A stretch of DNA of 64,000 nucleotides from Betaproteobacteria bacterium (GTDB taxonomy: Bacteria; Pseudomonadota; Gammaproteobacteria; Burkholderiales; Rhodocyclaceae), in the NCBI GenBank assembly GCA_009777245.1, contig WRMF01000005.1, positions 1-64,000 on the forward strand, written 5' to 3'. Position 1 is the stretch's first letter; every line of letters begins with the position of its first letter. The translations under genes and the position numbers were made by a program. Shown piece after piece: positions 8,781 to 18,018 of this stretch. The notes beneath the pieces were generated by a model. That model did not search any database. It was not told the DNA's origin and saw nothing but the letters and a program-made list of their open reading frames with translations.

Positions 8781-9488
8781 ATGCGGATTCTGATCGTCGA
8801 AGATAACCGGGATATTCTCGCCAACATGCTGGAATATCTTGGCGGGAAGGGCTATATCGTGGACTGCGCGATGGATGGTCTGTCCGGCCTGCATCTGGCG
8901 GCGACGGAGCGTTTTGACCTCATTGTGCTTGATCTCATGCTGCCCGGCATTGATGGCCTTGAGCTTTGCAGGCGTCTGCGTGAAGACGGGAGAAACGCGG
9001 TGCCGATCATCATGTTGACTGCGCGCGATACGCTGGATGACCGCTTGCGTGGTTTTGCCACCGGCGCGGATGATTACCTAGTCAAACCGTTCGCGCTCTC
9101 TGAACTGAACGCGCGGATTAAAGCCGTGCTGCGGCGTTCTCAAGGCGCGGTCAGGCGCGTGCTTGAAGTCGGCGATCTTTGTTATGACCTGGATTCTATG
9201 GAAGTCAGCCGCGGAGGGCGTTTGCTGCAACTGACCCCGACCTGCCGCAAGCTGCTGGAGGAGTTGATGCTGAAAAGCCCTGCGATGGTATCCAGGGAAA
9301 AACTGGAAGAGATACTCTGGCGCGATGAGCCGCCTGACGGCGACGTGTTGAGAAGCCACATTCACCAGTTGCGTCAGGCCATTGACAAACCGTTTCCGGT
9401 TCGGCTGTTGAATACCGTGCCCAAGTTGGGATTCCGGCTTATGGATGGTTCTGTCAAGGACAAAGCGAATATCAGGGACGATTCATGA
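8781..9488 (+). CDS. OmpR/PhoB-family response regulator
   Basis: The 235-residue regulator has an N-terminal receiver domain (residues 1-120) with acidic pocket EDN at 7-9, phospho-acceptor Asp51 in VLDLMLPG, LTARD near 80 and the conserved lysine in LVKPF. A winged-helix DNA-binding domain follows (about 130-225), ending in NTVPKLGFRL, where the usual RGxGY turn is replaced by PKLGF. It overlaps the kinase gene by four bases (9485-9488). The signal is unknown; the pair resembles QseB/QseC-type systems only in general form. Confidence 0.92.
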   Translation: MRILIVEDNRDILANMLEYLGGKGYIVDCAMDGLSGLHLAATERFDLIVLDLMLPGIDGLELCRRLREDGRNAVPIIMLTARDTLDDRLRGFATGADDYLVKPFALSELNARIKAVLRRSQGAVRRVLEVGDLCYDLDSMEVSRGGRLLQLTPTCRKLLEELMLKSPAMVSREKLEEILWRDEPPDGDVLRSHIHQLRQAIDKPFPVRLLNTVPKLGFRLMDGSVKDKANIRDDS

Positions 9489-10774
9489 AGCCTCAAACCC
9501 TGGCGAACCGTATCGTGCTGGCGTTTACCCTGATGACTCTGGTGGTAGGCGGCGCGCTTTCGCTAGGGATAGTCCGCTCCGTACATTATGCCGAGAAAAC
9601 CATTCTTTCCCACGCCTTCAAAGAGACCGTCGCTCGTGTTGCGGAGGATTTGCGTCAGGGCAGGGAGCCGTATCTGTACGAGGGGATGCGGATTTTCATT
9701 CAGGGTTATTCCGATCATGACATCCCACTGGCCTTCAGAAATGCCAAACCGGGATTCAGCGAAATGAAAGATGAGGGACGCTATTACTGGGTTTATACGC
9801 GCCATGACAGGGAAAGCGGGAAGCTCTATCTGATCGTGCAGGATCAGCATGACTTTGAGGTGCGGGAACAGATTTTGGGCGTCATCCTGTGGGTGAGCTT
9901 GCTGGCGACCATTTTGGGCGCGTTTATACTGGGACGATTGATGGCGCGGCGGGTCATGTCGCCAGTCACTCGGCTCTCGCAACAGGTGCGTGACTTGTCT
10001 ATTGCCAGGCCGATCATGCCGTTGGCGAAAGACTATGCGGACGATGAGGTTGGACAACTGGCGCGCGCCTTTGATGAGGTTTTCGCGCGTCTCAGGTTTT
10101 CCATGGACAAAGAGCGTCTCTTTACCAGCGATGTCAGCCACGAACTGCGTACTCCGTTGATGATTATTTCAACATCCTGCGAGTTGTTGTTGACTACCGA
10201 TTTGTCCTCGCAGGAGCGGGAACAGGTCAGGCGAATTGCGGGCGCTGCCGGGGAAATGCTTGCATTGACCGAAACTTTTCTTGCGCTTGCTCGGGCGGAG
10301 TTCGGCAAGGCAATGGTGTGGAGCGACCTGGAAGGCATTACTTTGGGGGAGCTTGCAAAAGCAAAAAGCAAACAGTGGGCGGATGCAGCGGCGGCGAAGG
10401 GTTTGGCTTTTGAATTGCATAAAGACGGGGAAGATACAGGTCGTTATCATGCGGTTCTCTTGCGAACCGTCATGGACAATCTGCTTCGGAATGCGCTTTA
10501 TTACACGGAGAAAGGCTGGGTTCGGTTGACATTGGAAGATGGCGGATTCAGGGTTGAAGACAGCGGCATTGGCATTCCTGATTCTGAAAAAGAAGATATA
10601 TTTCAATCATTTACGCATGGAACACAGGCGCGTGGAGAAGGGCATGGATTGGGCCTGTCGCTCGTGCGACGGATTGCGACTCAGGAAGGCTGGCAAATTT
10701 CGCTGGAGAGTTTGCCTGACGGCGGGAGCCGGTTTACGGTGCGGCTGGGAAATGGGCGCGAGGTGATCGAATGA
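9485..10774 (+). CDS. two-component sensor histidine kinase
   Basis: This 429-residue inner-membrane kinase is the cognate partner of the regulator at 8781. It has a transmembrane helix at about 10-30, a periplasmic sensor of about 100 residues, a second helix near 130-150 and a HAMP linker. The dimerisation domain carries phospho-accepting His219 in DVSHELRTPL, and the ATPase domain shows NLLRNALYYT, EDSGIGIP and GHGLGLSLV. The periplasmic part does not resemble a sensor I can name. It converges with the metallophosphoesterase gene after about 230 bases without a gene. Confidence 0.92.
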   Translation: MKPQTLANRIVLAFTLMTLVVGGALSLGIVRSVHYAEKTILSHAFKETVARVAEDLRQGREPYLYEGMRIFIQGYSDHDIPLAFRNAKPGFSEMKDEGRYYWVYTRHDRESGKLYLIVQDQHDFEVREQILGVILWVSLLATILGAFILGRLMARRVMSPVTRLSQQVRDLSIARPIMPLAKDYADDEVGQLARAFDEVFARLRFSMDKERLFTSDVSHELRTPLMIISTSCELLLTTDLSSQEREQVRRIAGAAGEMLALTETFLALARAEFGKAMVWSDLEGITLGELAKAKSKQWADAAAAKGLAFELHKDGEDTGRYHAVLLRTVMDNLLRNALYYTEKGWVRLTLEDGGFRVEDSGIGIPDSEKEDIFQSFTHGTQARGEGHGLGLSLVRRIATQEGWQISLESLPDGGSRFTVRLGNGREVIE

Positions 10775-11002
10775 TTTGTTCTGGCTAAGCTGCATGGTTC
10801 AGGGCGATTGGGCACATTCATTGTCAAAGCAAGTGACAACTACCCGACAAACCCCGGCGGCTCCATTGCCACACCCTTTTGCTTCGCCGCGAGTCAAAAG
10901 GGGGCTTAAAACCTTCTCTCCCTTGAAGTCGCCACATTGCACGAAACGTGAGAAGGGGATCTGTCTCCCCGATGAATAGCGCATACTTTGCCTCGTTGGC
11001 TG

Positions 11003-12214
11003 TCAACGCTCACTACTGACAGCATCAGAATATTCCTTGTCGTGTGCTATCAGGTCAATCACCACGATTTCCGGGCGTCCTGTGGTGCGTATCCGCGCTC
11101 CCCAGCTTCCGGCTCCGGCAGTGACCCGGTAATGCGTCTGACCGCGCCTGTAGTATCCGTGGGCATGTTCAAAGATCGACGGCACTACGAAATTGATGGG
11201 GAAAAATTGCCCGTTATGCGTATGTCCCGACAACTGCAAAAATACCCCCGCTTCTTCGGCCTCTTCCAGCTTGTAAGGCTGGTGATCGAGCAGGATTTTC
11301 AGAGCGTCTTTGGGAGCGTCCTTGATTACTTCCGGTATGGGCAATCGCCCTGCATGGCGATCATGACGATCATTACGCCCTATCAACAGGATTTTCCCGC
11401 CGTCTCCTTGCCCTTCATTCACCTCCAGTTCCGCCCACTGGTCAATGAGGATGCGAATGCCCATCTGGTCAAATAGCTGCTTGTTCCGCTTTGAGTCGCC
11501 AATGTATTCATGATTGCCCATCACGCCCCATATACCGAGTCGGGGCTTCAGCCGTTGCAGTAAGGCAGCCAGCGCGTCCCCTTCCGAGTAGTCAAGGTCA
11601 TATTCGAGAATGTCTCCGACAAAAAACACAATGTCGGGCGACAACGGCTCAATTTTGTCGACTATCCCTGCAAGATAATTAACCGAAGCCAAACGCCCGA
11701 GATGAAGGTCGGATAGCAGGACGATCCGTAATGGGGTAATCCCTTCGGGCGCGTAAATTTTTTCTTCGCGCACGACTATGAATTGCGCGTTGATCCAGCC
11801 TGCTACACATACAAAAAACGCCGCGCCGATAATCCCCATACTAAAGCGATAACGCCAACGCGCCCTGTTTTCATTTGTCACGACAAGCCAGCGAAAAGGC
11901 CGGTTAAAAAGCCAGAACACGCCGACCAGTACCCATGCCATTATGGCGTGGAGCATGAACGCAGACCAGAAAGTCCCGAAGAATGTCATGGCTTTCAGCC
12001 AGAAACTGTTGCCTTCGATCATCCGGGCAAAGATGAAAGCCAGCGACAGCAAAACGGCAACGAGACAGACCCCTATCCGCGCGGCAAGCGAAAAGCCAAC
12101 GCCGCGCAGGACAACGCAGAAATGGACGACAATCCCGATGCAAACGGAAATGAAAGCCGCCCTGATGAAGAGGAAAATTATGTAAGTGTCAACCATGCTA
12201 AAATAGCGAAACAA
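11003..12214 (-). CDS. membrane-anchored metallophosphoesterase (YkuE/YaeI-like)
   Basis: The 403-residue protein has four or more hydrophobic helices in the first 150 residues, then a calcineurin-like phosphoesterase domain. Metal-ligand motifs are all present: LSDLHLG, VGDILEYD, MGNHEY, LDHQP and SGHTHNGQ. Relatives hydrolyse lipid-linked or UDP-sugar phosphate substrates at the membrane or in the periplasm; the substrate here is not known. An alternative start at the second methionine (12196) is possible. The insert NDRHDRHAGRLP before the DHQP motif is histidine-rich. Confidence 0.88.
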   Translation of the reverse strand: MFRYFSMVDTYIIFLFIRAAFISVCIGIVVHFCVVLRGVGFSLAARIGVCLVAVLLSLAFIFARMIEGNSFWLKAMTFFGTFWSAFMLHAIMAWVLVGVFWLFNRPFRWLVVTNENRARWRYRFSMGIIGAAFFVCVAGWINAQFIVVREEKIYAPEGITPLRIVLLSDLHLGRLASVNYLAGIVDKIEPLSPDIVFFVGDILEYDLDYSEGDALAALLQRLKPRLGIWGVMGNHEYIGDSKRNKQLFDQMGIRILIDQWAELEVNEGQGDGGKILLIGRNDRHDRHAGRLPIPEVIKDAPKDALKILLDHQPYKLEEAEEAGVFLQLSGHTHNGQFFPINFVVPSIFEHAHGYYRRGQTHYRVTAGAGSWGARIRTTGRPEIVVIDLIAHDKEYSDAVSSER

Positions 12215-12387
12215 AAGGGTTGAATGATAGATTATAATGCGCCTGTGCTGTCACAAGCGGCGAGATATTATATCGTCATTGACGATGCCGTCATGGCAAG
12301 ACACAGAGGGCATTCGCCCTGATAGCTCACAGGGCGCTGCCTTGCTTTGGCGAATCTGCCTGTCCGGATGGTCGACAAGGCGAGCGG

Positions 12388-12606
12388 TCAGTTATCACCG
12401 GTTGCTTCAGCCAGTCCCTTATGCTGCTGTTCAATCAGCCGTGTCGCCTCATTTATCCGCTCCACAGCGAGTTCCTTTTGCTTCAGAGCTTCTTCCGCAG
12501 CCGTCGCTTCCAGCTCCATGACATGCCCGGTCGTAACCGCCACATCAACGCCGCACGCGCCCAGAAACAAAAGCGCAGAGAACGCGCACAAAATACTCAA
12601 TCGCAT
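12388..12606 (-). CDS. small predicted lipoprotein with a charged helix
   Basis: This 72-residue protein begins MRLSILCAFSALLFLGACG, a lipoprotein signal peptide with lipobox LGAC and the acylated cysteine at residue 18. The mature part, rich in alanine and glutamate (AAEEALKQKELAVERI), is probably one long amphipathic helix, as in small outer-membrane lipoproteins such as Lpp. The gap of about 170 bp between it and the phosphoesterase gene shows no other feature. The family is not recognised; the signal peptide is the main reason to accept the gene. Confidence 0.7.
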   Translation of the reverse strand: MRLSILCAFSALLFLGACGVDVAVTTGHVMELEATAAEEALKQKELAVERINEATRLIEQQHKGLAEATGDN

Positions 12607-12753
12607 GATGCTATCCCCTTTGGAAAACTGTGATTGTACCGCAAACCCGCCGGATAGGATGCGGACAAACGCGGTCAGGGCGCAAGCGCATTCCCCGTAA
12701 AATCCGGCAACCCGCAGGAGCCAAAATTGCGGTAGAATTTTGCCATGTTTCCT

Positions 12754-12826
<73 letters not shown>

Positions 12827-12877
12827 TTTTTTACCTGAATTGGCCGGAAAGGCCCCTGTTCCAGCCTGCTGCCAAAA

Positions 12878-14206
12878 TCAGGTATCCCGTGCAGGCTCTT
12901 CCGTCGACGCGAGTTTTTGCAGGCGGACGGTCTTTACGCTCTTGTCCTGGGTTTGCAGGACTTCCACTGCCACATCACCTATCCTCAAGCTGACACGCGC
13001 TTCCGGAATCTCTTCCAGCCAATCAAGAATAAGTCCGTTCAGGGTTTTTGGCCCGTCAAGCGGAAATGAAAGCCCCAACTTGCGATTCAAATCCCGCAAT
13101 GTCATGGAGCCATTCACAATAACGCTGCCTTCCGAATCCCAGGCAAGCGTGCGAGGCGCTCCGGGCAGCGAAGTGGTAAATTCGCCGACGATTTCTTCCA
13201 CGATGTCTTCCAGCGTCACCATCCCCAGAATCTCGCCGTATTCGTCGACCACAAAGCCAAAACGCTGATGGTTTTCCTGAAAGAAACCAAGTTGCGCGAC
13301 AAGCGATGTTCCGGCAGGAATGTAATAAGGCGGCTGCAACAGGGAGCGCAGGTCTTCCCCGGAAAAATCCTCATCATGCAGCGAAGGCAGCGCCTGTCGC
13401 ACCGAAAGCACGCCCAGAAGTTGATCCAGAGTTTCATGACAGACAGGCAGGCGGCGATGCCGACTGGAAACCAGGCGTTTTTTGTTTTCTTCCCAATCGG
13501 CGGAAATGTCGAGGAATTTAAGCGCGCCGCGCGGGGTCATTACTTCTTCCACGGCAATCCGTTCCAGATCAAACAGATTGAGCAGCAAATTGCCATGTTT
13601 GGCGGGAATAAGTTCGCGGCTTTCCATGACCATAGTGCGAAGTTCAGCCGGGGTCAGTTTGGGCGAATCCGCCGCCGGACGAAGCGACAGGCCGAAAAGC
13701 CGGAGCAATCCGCCCGAAAACAGGTTGACGAACCAGATAGCCGGATAGCAAATACGAGCCAGCAGCGTCAGAATAAAAGCCAGCCATTGGCTCAAGGTAT
13801 CGGCATAGGTAGCGCCGATGATTTTCGGGGTAATCTCGGAAAATACCAGAATCAAAAAAGTAATCAGAATGGTCGCAATGCCGAGCGCCCATTCGCTTTG
13901 ACCAAAAAATTTCAGGCTGATGAAGCCGACCAGCGCGGCGGCGGCGGTATTCACAAGATTGTTGCCCAGAAGAATGACGCCCAGCAGGCGATCAGGACGC
14001 GCAAGCAGCGCCAGCGCCAGACGCGCGCCCATCTTGCCGTTCTCCGCCAGATGCTTCAACTTGTAGCGATTGGCCGCCATCATCGCCACTTCACTCAGGG
14101 AAAAAAAGGCGGAAAGCGCCAAAAGCGCGACCAATATAAAAAAAAGCAGCGAGAGGGGGAGGGTATCCAGGATCAAGATTGAAAGCGCCGCAAGGCGGAA
14201 AGTCAA
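12878..14206 (-). CDS. CNNM/CorB-type membrane protein with CBS pair and CorC_HlyC domain
   Basis: This 442-residue protein has an N-terminal DUF21 membrane domain (residues about 10-195, four hydrophobic helices, containing FSEITPKIIGA), a CBS-domain pair beginning with VEEVMTPRGALKFLDI near 215 and a C-terminal CorC/HlyC domain starting near 350. Homologues (E. coli YfjD, the CNNM family) are implicated in magnesium and cobalt efflux or homeostasis. The order ypjD then yfjD, divergent from ffh, is conserved in proteobacteria and matches this locus. It starts seven bases after the ypjD stop. Confidence 0.92.
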   Translation of the reverse strand: MTFRLAALSILILDTLPLSLLFFILVALLALSAFFSLSEVAMMAANRYKLKHLAENGKMGARLALALLARPDRLLGVILLGNNLVNTAAAALVGFISLKFFGQSEWALGIATILITFLILVFSEITPKIIGATYADTLSQWLAFILTLLARICYPAIWFVNLFSGGLLRLFGLSLRPAADSPKLTPAELRTMVMESRELIPAKHGNLLLNLFDLERIAVEEVMTPRGALKFLDISADWEENKKRLVSSRHRRLPVCHETLDQLLGVLSVRQALPSLHDEDFSGEDLRSLLQPPYYIPAGTSLVAQLGFFQENHQRFGFVVDEYGEILGMVTLEDIVEEIVGEFTTSLPGAPRTLAWDSEGSVIVNGSMTLRDLNRKLGLSFPLDGPKTLNGLILDWLEEIPEARVSLRIGDVAVEVLQTQDKSVKTVRLQKLASTEEPARDT

Positions 14207-14212
14207 ACGTCG

Positions 14213-15061
14213 TCAGACACGTCCCAAAATAACTTCCAGGACAAACTGTTTGCCCATATAAGCCAGAAGGAGCGCGGAGAATCCGGCGAGCGTCCAGTTT
14301 AGCGCCCGCCGTCCCCGCCAGCCGTAAATGCGGCGACCCGCCAGCAAAATGGCAAAAATCAACCAGGACAGAATACCGAATACCGTCCTGTGATCGAAAG
14401 TCAAGGCTCTGCCGAAAAGCTCGTCGGAATACACAAACCCGCTCCCCAAGGCCAGAGTCAAAATGACAAAAGATATATTGAGAATGCGAAACAGCAAGGC
14501 TTCAAGGGCAAGCAGAGGCGGCATGTTGCCGATCATCCGGGAGGATATGCGGGACGGAGAATGCAGGACTCTTTCCAGCACGCCCATAAAAATCGCATGT
14601 GCCGTCGCCAGCGCAAAGAAACCGCAAGCTAGCATGACAACAAGGAAATGGAAGCGAAAGATCGCTGAGCCGACATGCACAACAGCGGACGTGCTCGGAA
14701 AAATGAGCGGCACAAAGGCGGACAACGCAGCCGACAGGAGCACAATTGGCTGAATGCCATCCAGCCTGACCTGAAAACTCTCCAGCCAGTAAATCAATGC
14801 TGCCAGCCAGCCCATCAAACAGAAAGCCAGCGCGAAGGAAAATCGCATCTCGCCCTGTCCGAACAGCAAACCCTGCAAGGCGGTGGCATGTACAATCAGC
14901 GCCACGCCGATCAGGAATTTCTCCACCCGAACCGCCCGGACGGACAATGAAAGCGAGGCGCTCTTCGACCACCGGCTTTTCCAGAAATGCGCGCCGAGCG
15001 CGCAATAAAGCGCTCCGGCAAAGGCAAGGAAGAAAAGCGAGAGCTGATTTACAATAAGCAT
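14213..15061 (-). CDS. ypjD: YpjD-type inner membrane protein (cytochrome c assembly family)
   Basis: This 282-residue protein has about eight transmembrane helices and the conserved HxxxG features of the CcmC/HemX-like family: SAIFRFHFLVVMLACGFF in the middle and FDHRTVFGILSW near the C-terminus, which supply possible haem-ligand histidines. In enterobacteria YpjD is linked to the CorB homologue next door and to magnesium homeostasis rather than haem export. Here it lies directly upstream of corB and its start codon is only 24 bases from that of ffh, so the divergent promoters must be compact or overlap coding sequence. Confidence 0.9.
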   Translation of the reverse strand: MLIVNQLSLFFLAFAGALYCALGAHFWKSRWSKSASLSLSVRAVRVEKFLIGVALIVHATALQGLLFGQGEMRFSFALAFCLMGWLAALIYWLESFQVRLDGIQPIVLLSAALSAFVPLIFPSTSAVVHVGSAIFRFHFLVVMLACGFFALATAHAIFMGVLERVLHSPSRISSRMIGNMPPLLALEALLFRILNISFVILTLALGSGFVYSDELFGRALTFDHRTVFGILSWLIFAILLAGRRIYGWRGRRALNWTLAGFSALLLAYMGKQFVLEVILGRV

Positions 15062-15085
15062 CCTTTTATTTTACCCGAAGCTGCC

Positions 15086-16432
15086 ATGCTTGATAACCTG
15101 ACGCAACGTCTCTCCAAAATCGTAAAAAACCTGCGCGGGGAAGCGCGCCTGACCGAAGCCAACATCAGCGAGGCTTTGCGAGAGATTCGCATGGCTCTCC
15201 TTGAGGCCGATGTAGCCTTGCCGGTCGTCAAGGATTTTATCGCCATCGTAAAGGAAAAGGCCGTCGGCGAGGAAGTGATCGGTTCGCTTACCCCCGGTCA
15301 GGCTCTTGTCGGCGTAGTGTATCGGGAATTGGTGGCGTTGATGGGCGGAGAGCGCGCTTCCCTCAATCTTGCGGCGCGCCCGCCCGCCGTCATACTGATG
15401 GCGGGCTTGCAGGGCGCGGGAAAAACCACAACCGTCGGCAAGCTAGGTAAATACCTGAAAGAGCAGAAGAAAAAAACGCTCGCAGTTTCGGTGGATGTCT
15501 ACCGACCGGCAGCCATCGAGCAATTAAAAACCGTCGCCCAAAACGCCGGTATCGAATGCTTTCCCTCGACGCGAGACGAAAAGCCGGAAGCCATTGCCCG
15601 CGCCGCCGTTGATTGGGCCAGGCGACATTATTTTGACGTGCTGATAGTTGATACCGCCGGGCGCTTGAGCATTGACGAAGCGATGATGGCGGAAATCAGA
15701 ATGCTGCACGCGGAGCTGTCCCCGATTGAAACCCTGTTCGTGGTGGATGCCATGCTGGGGCAGGACGCGGTCAATACCGCCCGCGCCTTCAATGAGGCGT
15801 TGCCTCTGACCGGCATTGTGCTGACCAAGCTGGACGGCGATGCGCGGGGCGGAGCGGCGCTGTCCGTGCGCCATGTCACCGGCAAGCCCATAAAATTTTC
15901 CGGAGTGGGCGAAAAGTTGACCGGACTTGAAGCCTTCCATCCTGAGCGCATGGCTTCGCGCATTCTCGGCATGGGCGATGTCCTCTCATTGATCGAGGAA
16001 GTCCAGAAAGGCGTAGACGAAGAAGAAGCTCTGGCTCTGGCCAAAAAGCTGAAGTCCGGCAAGGGCTTTGACCTGGAGGACTTCAAGAGCCAGATCGGTC
16101 AGATGCGTAAAATGGGGGGCATGGCGGCGCTGATGGACAAGCTTCCTGCCCAACTGGCGCAAGCCGCCGGACAAATGCAGGGCGGCATGGAAGACAAGAT
16201 GATTCGTCGGGTCGAAGGCATAATCAATTCCATGACGCCGGAGGAACGCAAAAAACCTGATATCCTTAAAGCCAGCCGCAAACGCCGTATCGCCGCCGGT
16301 TCGGGAGTCGAAGTGCAAGAAATAAACCGGCTTCTGAAACAGTTTGAACAAACCCAAAAGATGATGAAACACTTTGGCAAAGGCGGCATCGGCAAGCTGA
16401 TGCGCGGTATGAAAGGCATGTTGCCATTCTGA
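15086..16432 (+). CDS. ffh: signal recognition particle protein Ffh
   Basis: Ffh binds signal sequences of nascent membrane proteins and, with 4.5S RNA and FtsY, delivers ribosomes to the membrane. The 448-residue product has the N domain, a GTPase domain with GLQGAGKTTTVGKL near residue 105, DTAGRL and TKLDGDARGG, and the methionine-rich M domain ending in RGMKGMLPF. The frame is open 99 bases further upstream, but the ATG at 15086 gives the canonical MLDNLTQRLSKIVKNLRG start and a typical length. Confidence 0.96.
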   Translation: MLDNLTQRLSKIVKNLRGEARLTEANISEALREIRMALLEADVALPVVKDFIAIVKEKAVGEEVIGSLTPGQALVGVVYRELVALMGGERASLNLAARPPAVILMAGLQGAGKTTTVGKLGKYLKEQKKKTLAVSVDVYRPAAIEQLKTVAQNAGIECFPSTRDEKPEAIARAAVDWARRHYFDVLIVDTAGRLSIDEAMMAEIRMLHAELSPIETLFVVDAMLGQDAVNTARAFNEALPLTGIVLTKLDGDARGGAALSVRHVTGKPIKFSGVGEKLTGLEAFHPERMASRILGMGDVLSLIEEVQKGVDEEEALALAKKLKSGKGFDLEDFKSQIGQMRKMGGMAALMDKLPAQLAQAAGQMQGGMEDKMIRRVEGIINSMTPEERKKPDILKASRKRRIAAGSGVEVQEINRLLKQFEQTQKMMKHFGKGGIGKLMRGMKGMLPF

Positions 16433-16500
16433 TTGTTCGTCCATTATTTCTTGCCATGTTCCCGCGCTTTTTCCTCTTCTCTCCTTCGTCTGGAATTTTA

Positions 16501-17523
16501 ATGTTCTCTCGCCTTCCCGCGTTCCTCTCCGCTGTTCTTGTCATAACTGCCGCCCTCTTTTATCTGCCTGTCAGGAGCAAGGAGCCAAGCATCGCCGAAC
16601 TACCCGCCGCGCAAGCCTTTGCACGGGAAATGCGTGAACGGCACGGCTTCGATGAAGCCGACCTGCTTCGCCGCTTCGCCAGATTGGCGCCCAATCAGCG
16701 CGTCCTGAAACTCATCGCCCCGCCCGCTCCCGCTGCCGTTTCGCAGCGTTCCTGGCAGCGTTACCGCAGCCGCTTTATTGACCAGAAACGCATCCGGCAG
16801 GGGATTGATTTTCGACAACGACATGCCGCCGCTCTGAAACGCGCGGAGGATATTTACGGCGTTCCGGCGGAGATCATCGTCGCCATCATAGGGGTCGAAA
16901 CCTTCTACGGGCAAAATACCGGCTCCTTCAACACCTTTTCAACCCTTGCCACCCTTGCCTTTTACGACCCCAAACGCCATGAATTTTTCCGGCGGCAGCT
17001 TGAACAATTGCTGCTCCTTGCCCGCGAAAATAGCCGGAACCCGGAAAGCTATAGCGGCTCTTATGCGGGTGCGCTTGGCATTCCCCAATTTCTTCCCGGA
17101 AGCCTGCGCCGTTATGCGGTGGATTTCGACAACAACGGCGTCATTGATCTTTCCGACAGCGTAGCCGATTCCATCGGCAGCGTCGCCAATTTTTTGGTCG
17201 AGCATGGCTGGCAAAAAGACGCGCCCATCGCCATTCCTGTCCGTCTGCCTGCTAATTTGCCGTCGGAAACTCTCGCTGCCTGGCTGGAAGCCGGTATTCG
17301 CCCTGCTCTCCCCGCAACCGGACTTTTGGCAGCCGGAGTTGCCGCCGAGCCTTTTGAAGCCGCTAACCTTGACGTCACCCTGATTGAGCTTGTCACCCCG
17401 GATGCCCCGACTGAATACTGGCTTGGCTTTGAAAACTTCTACGTCATAACGCGCTACAACCGCTCCAGCTTTTACGCCATGTCGGTATTTCAGCTTGCAG
17501 AGGAAATCGCGCTGGCGCAGTAA
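16501..17523 (+). CDS. mltB: lytic murein transglycosylase B
   Basis: This enzyme cleaves the MurNAc-GlcNAc bond of peptidoglycan with formation of the anhydro product. From ATG 16501 it has 340 residues with a hydrophobic export signal at the N-terminus (AFLSAVLVITAALFYLPV); an upstream ATG at 16456 is also in frame, but GGAA precedes the 16501 ATG at a better distance. The catalytic glutamate lies in AIIGVETFYGQNTG, and the family motifs GALGIPQFLPGS and DFDNNGVIDLSDS are intact. A clear lipobox is not visible, so it may be a soluble periplasmic form. Confidence 0.93.
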   Translation: MFSRLPAFLSAVLVITAALFYLPVRSKEPSIAELPAAQAFAREMRERHGFDEADLLRRFARLAPNQRVLKLIAPPAPAAVSQRSWQRYRSRFIDQKRIRQGIDFRQRHAAALKRAEDIYGVPAEIIVAIIGVETFYGQNTGSFNTFSTLATLAFYDPKRHEFFRRQLEQLLLLARENSRNPESYSGSYAGALGIPQFLPGSLRRYAVDFDNNGVIDLSDSVADSIGSVANFLVEHGWQKDAPIAIPVRLPANLPSETLAAWLEAGIRPALPATGLLAAGVAAEPFEAANLDVTLIELVTPDAPTEYWLGFENFYVITRYNRSSFYAMSVFQLAEEIALAQ

Positions 17524-17736
17524 TTATCAGGGATCAGGGTGCAGGTATCAGAGGGGGGTTGTAAGTGTGAGCGGTTTGCCTCCCAACGTTGCAGCGCCGT
17601 AGGCTGGGATGGAATGAAATGGAATCCCGGCTCCAAGCATCAAATGCCGTTAGTCTACGACATAGTTCTATCCCAACCGGCGGGCTGCTCCGTTGGGGTT
17701 CGTGTTGCGCTCATTACCATCTATAAACCCCCAACT

Positions 17737-17905
17737 TACTCGTCATTCCCGCGCAGGCGGGAATCCAGTGCTTATAATTCGGGGGGAGCGGAATGCGAAC
17801 CCCCACATTGCCCCGCTAGCGCATGGGAACATCGTTCCTGTTCTGGAAACCTGTCGTAGCTTTAAGCGCCGTACTGGATTCCCGCCTACGCGGGAATGAC
17901 GAGTA
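17737..17905. repeat. MITE-like inverted-repeat element, family A copy 1
   Basis: The 33-bp left end (from TACTCGTCATTCCCGCGCAG) and the 33-bp right end (ending CGGGAATGACGAGTA) are near-perfect inverted repeats, and each end is itself a GGGAAT palindrome. The interior carries GGAACATCGTTCCTGTTCTG followed by GAAACCTGTCG, shared with the copies at 23871-24051 (opposite orientation) and 35221-35367. No open reading frame is inside. Confidence 0.85.
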
Positions 17906-17981
17906 AATTAGTGTATGCTCGGGAATACGGAAATGTTGAGGGGAGCAAACCGCTCACCCCAACCTACGGAACTCATTTGTG

Positions 17982-18015
17982 GCGAGGAAGCCCCAACCTT
18001 CAGGTTGGGGCGACT
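17982..18015. repeat. IS200/IS605-end-like hairpin, family F copy 1
   Basis: GCGAGGAAG is followed by the hairpin CCCCAACCTTCAGGTTGGGG (17991-18010) and CGACTCA. A close relative is at 41785-41821 and degenerate tandem copies are at 63888-63980. Such hairpins resemble the subterminal palindromes recognised at IS200/IS605 ends; no tnpA or tnpB is present. Confidence 0.55.
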
Positions 18016-18018
18016 CAC

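Larger units (their letters stand above)
17524..18018. other. 495-bp non-coding gap with repeat elements
   Basis: Between mltB and the HD-GYP gene I see no gene. The stretch holds the 169-bp inverted-repeat element at 17737-17905 and the hairpin at 17982-18015 next to the end of the HD-GYP gene. Sequence at 17524-17730 has no recognisable feature. Confidence 0.6.

Noticed and set aside
10799..11006. 60-67 codon frames between the sensor kinase and phosphoesterase genes
   Set aside because: Short, overlapping on both strands, no ribosome binding site and no recognisable product.
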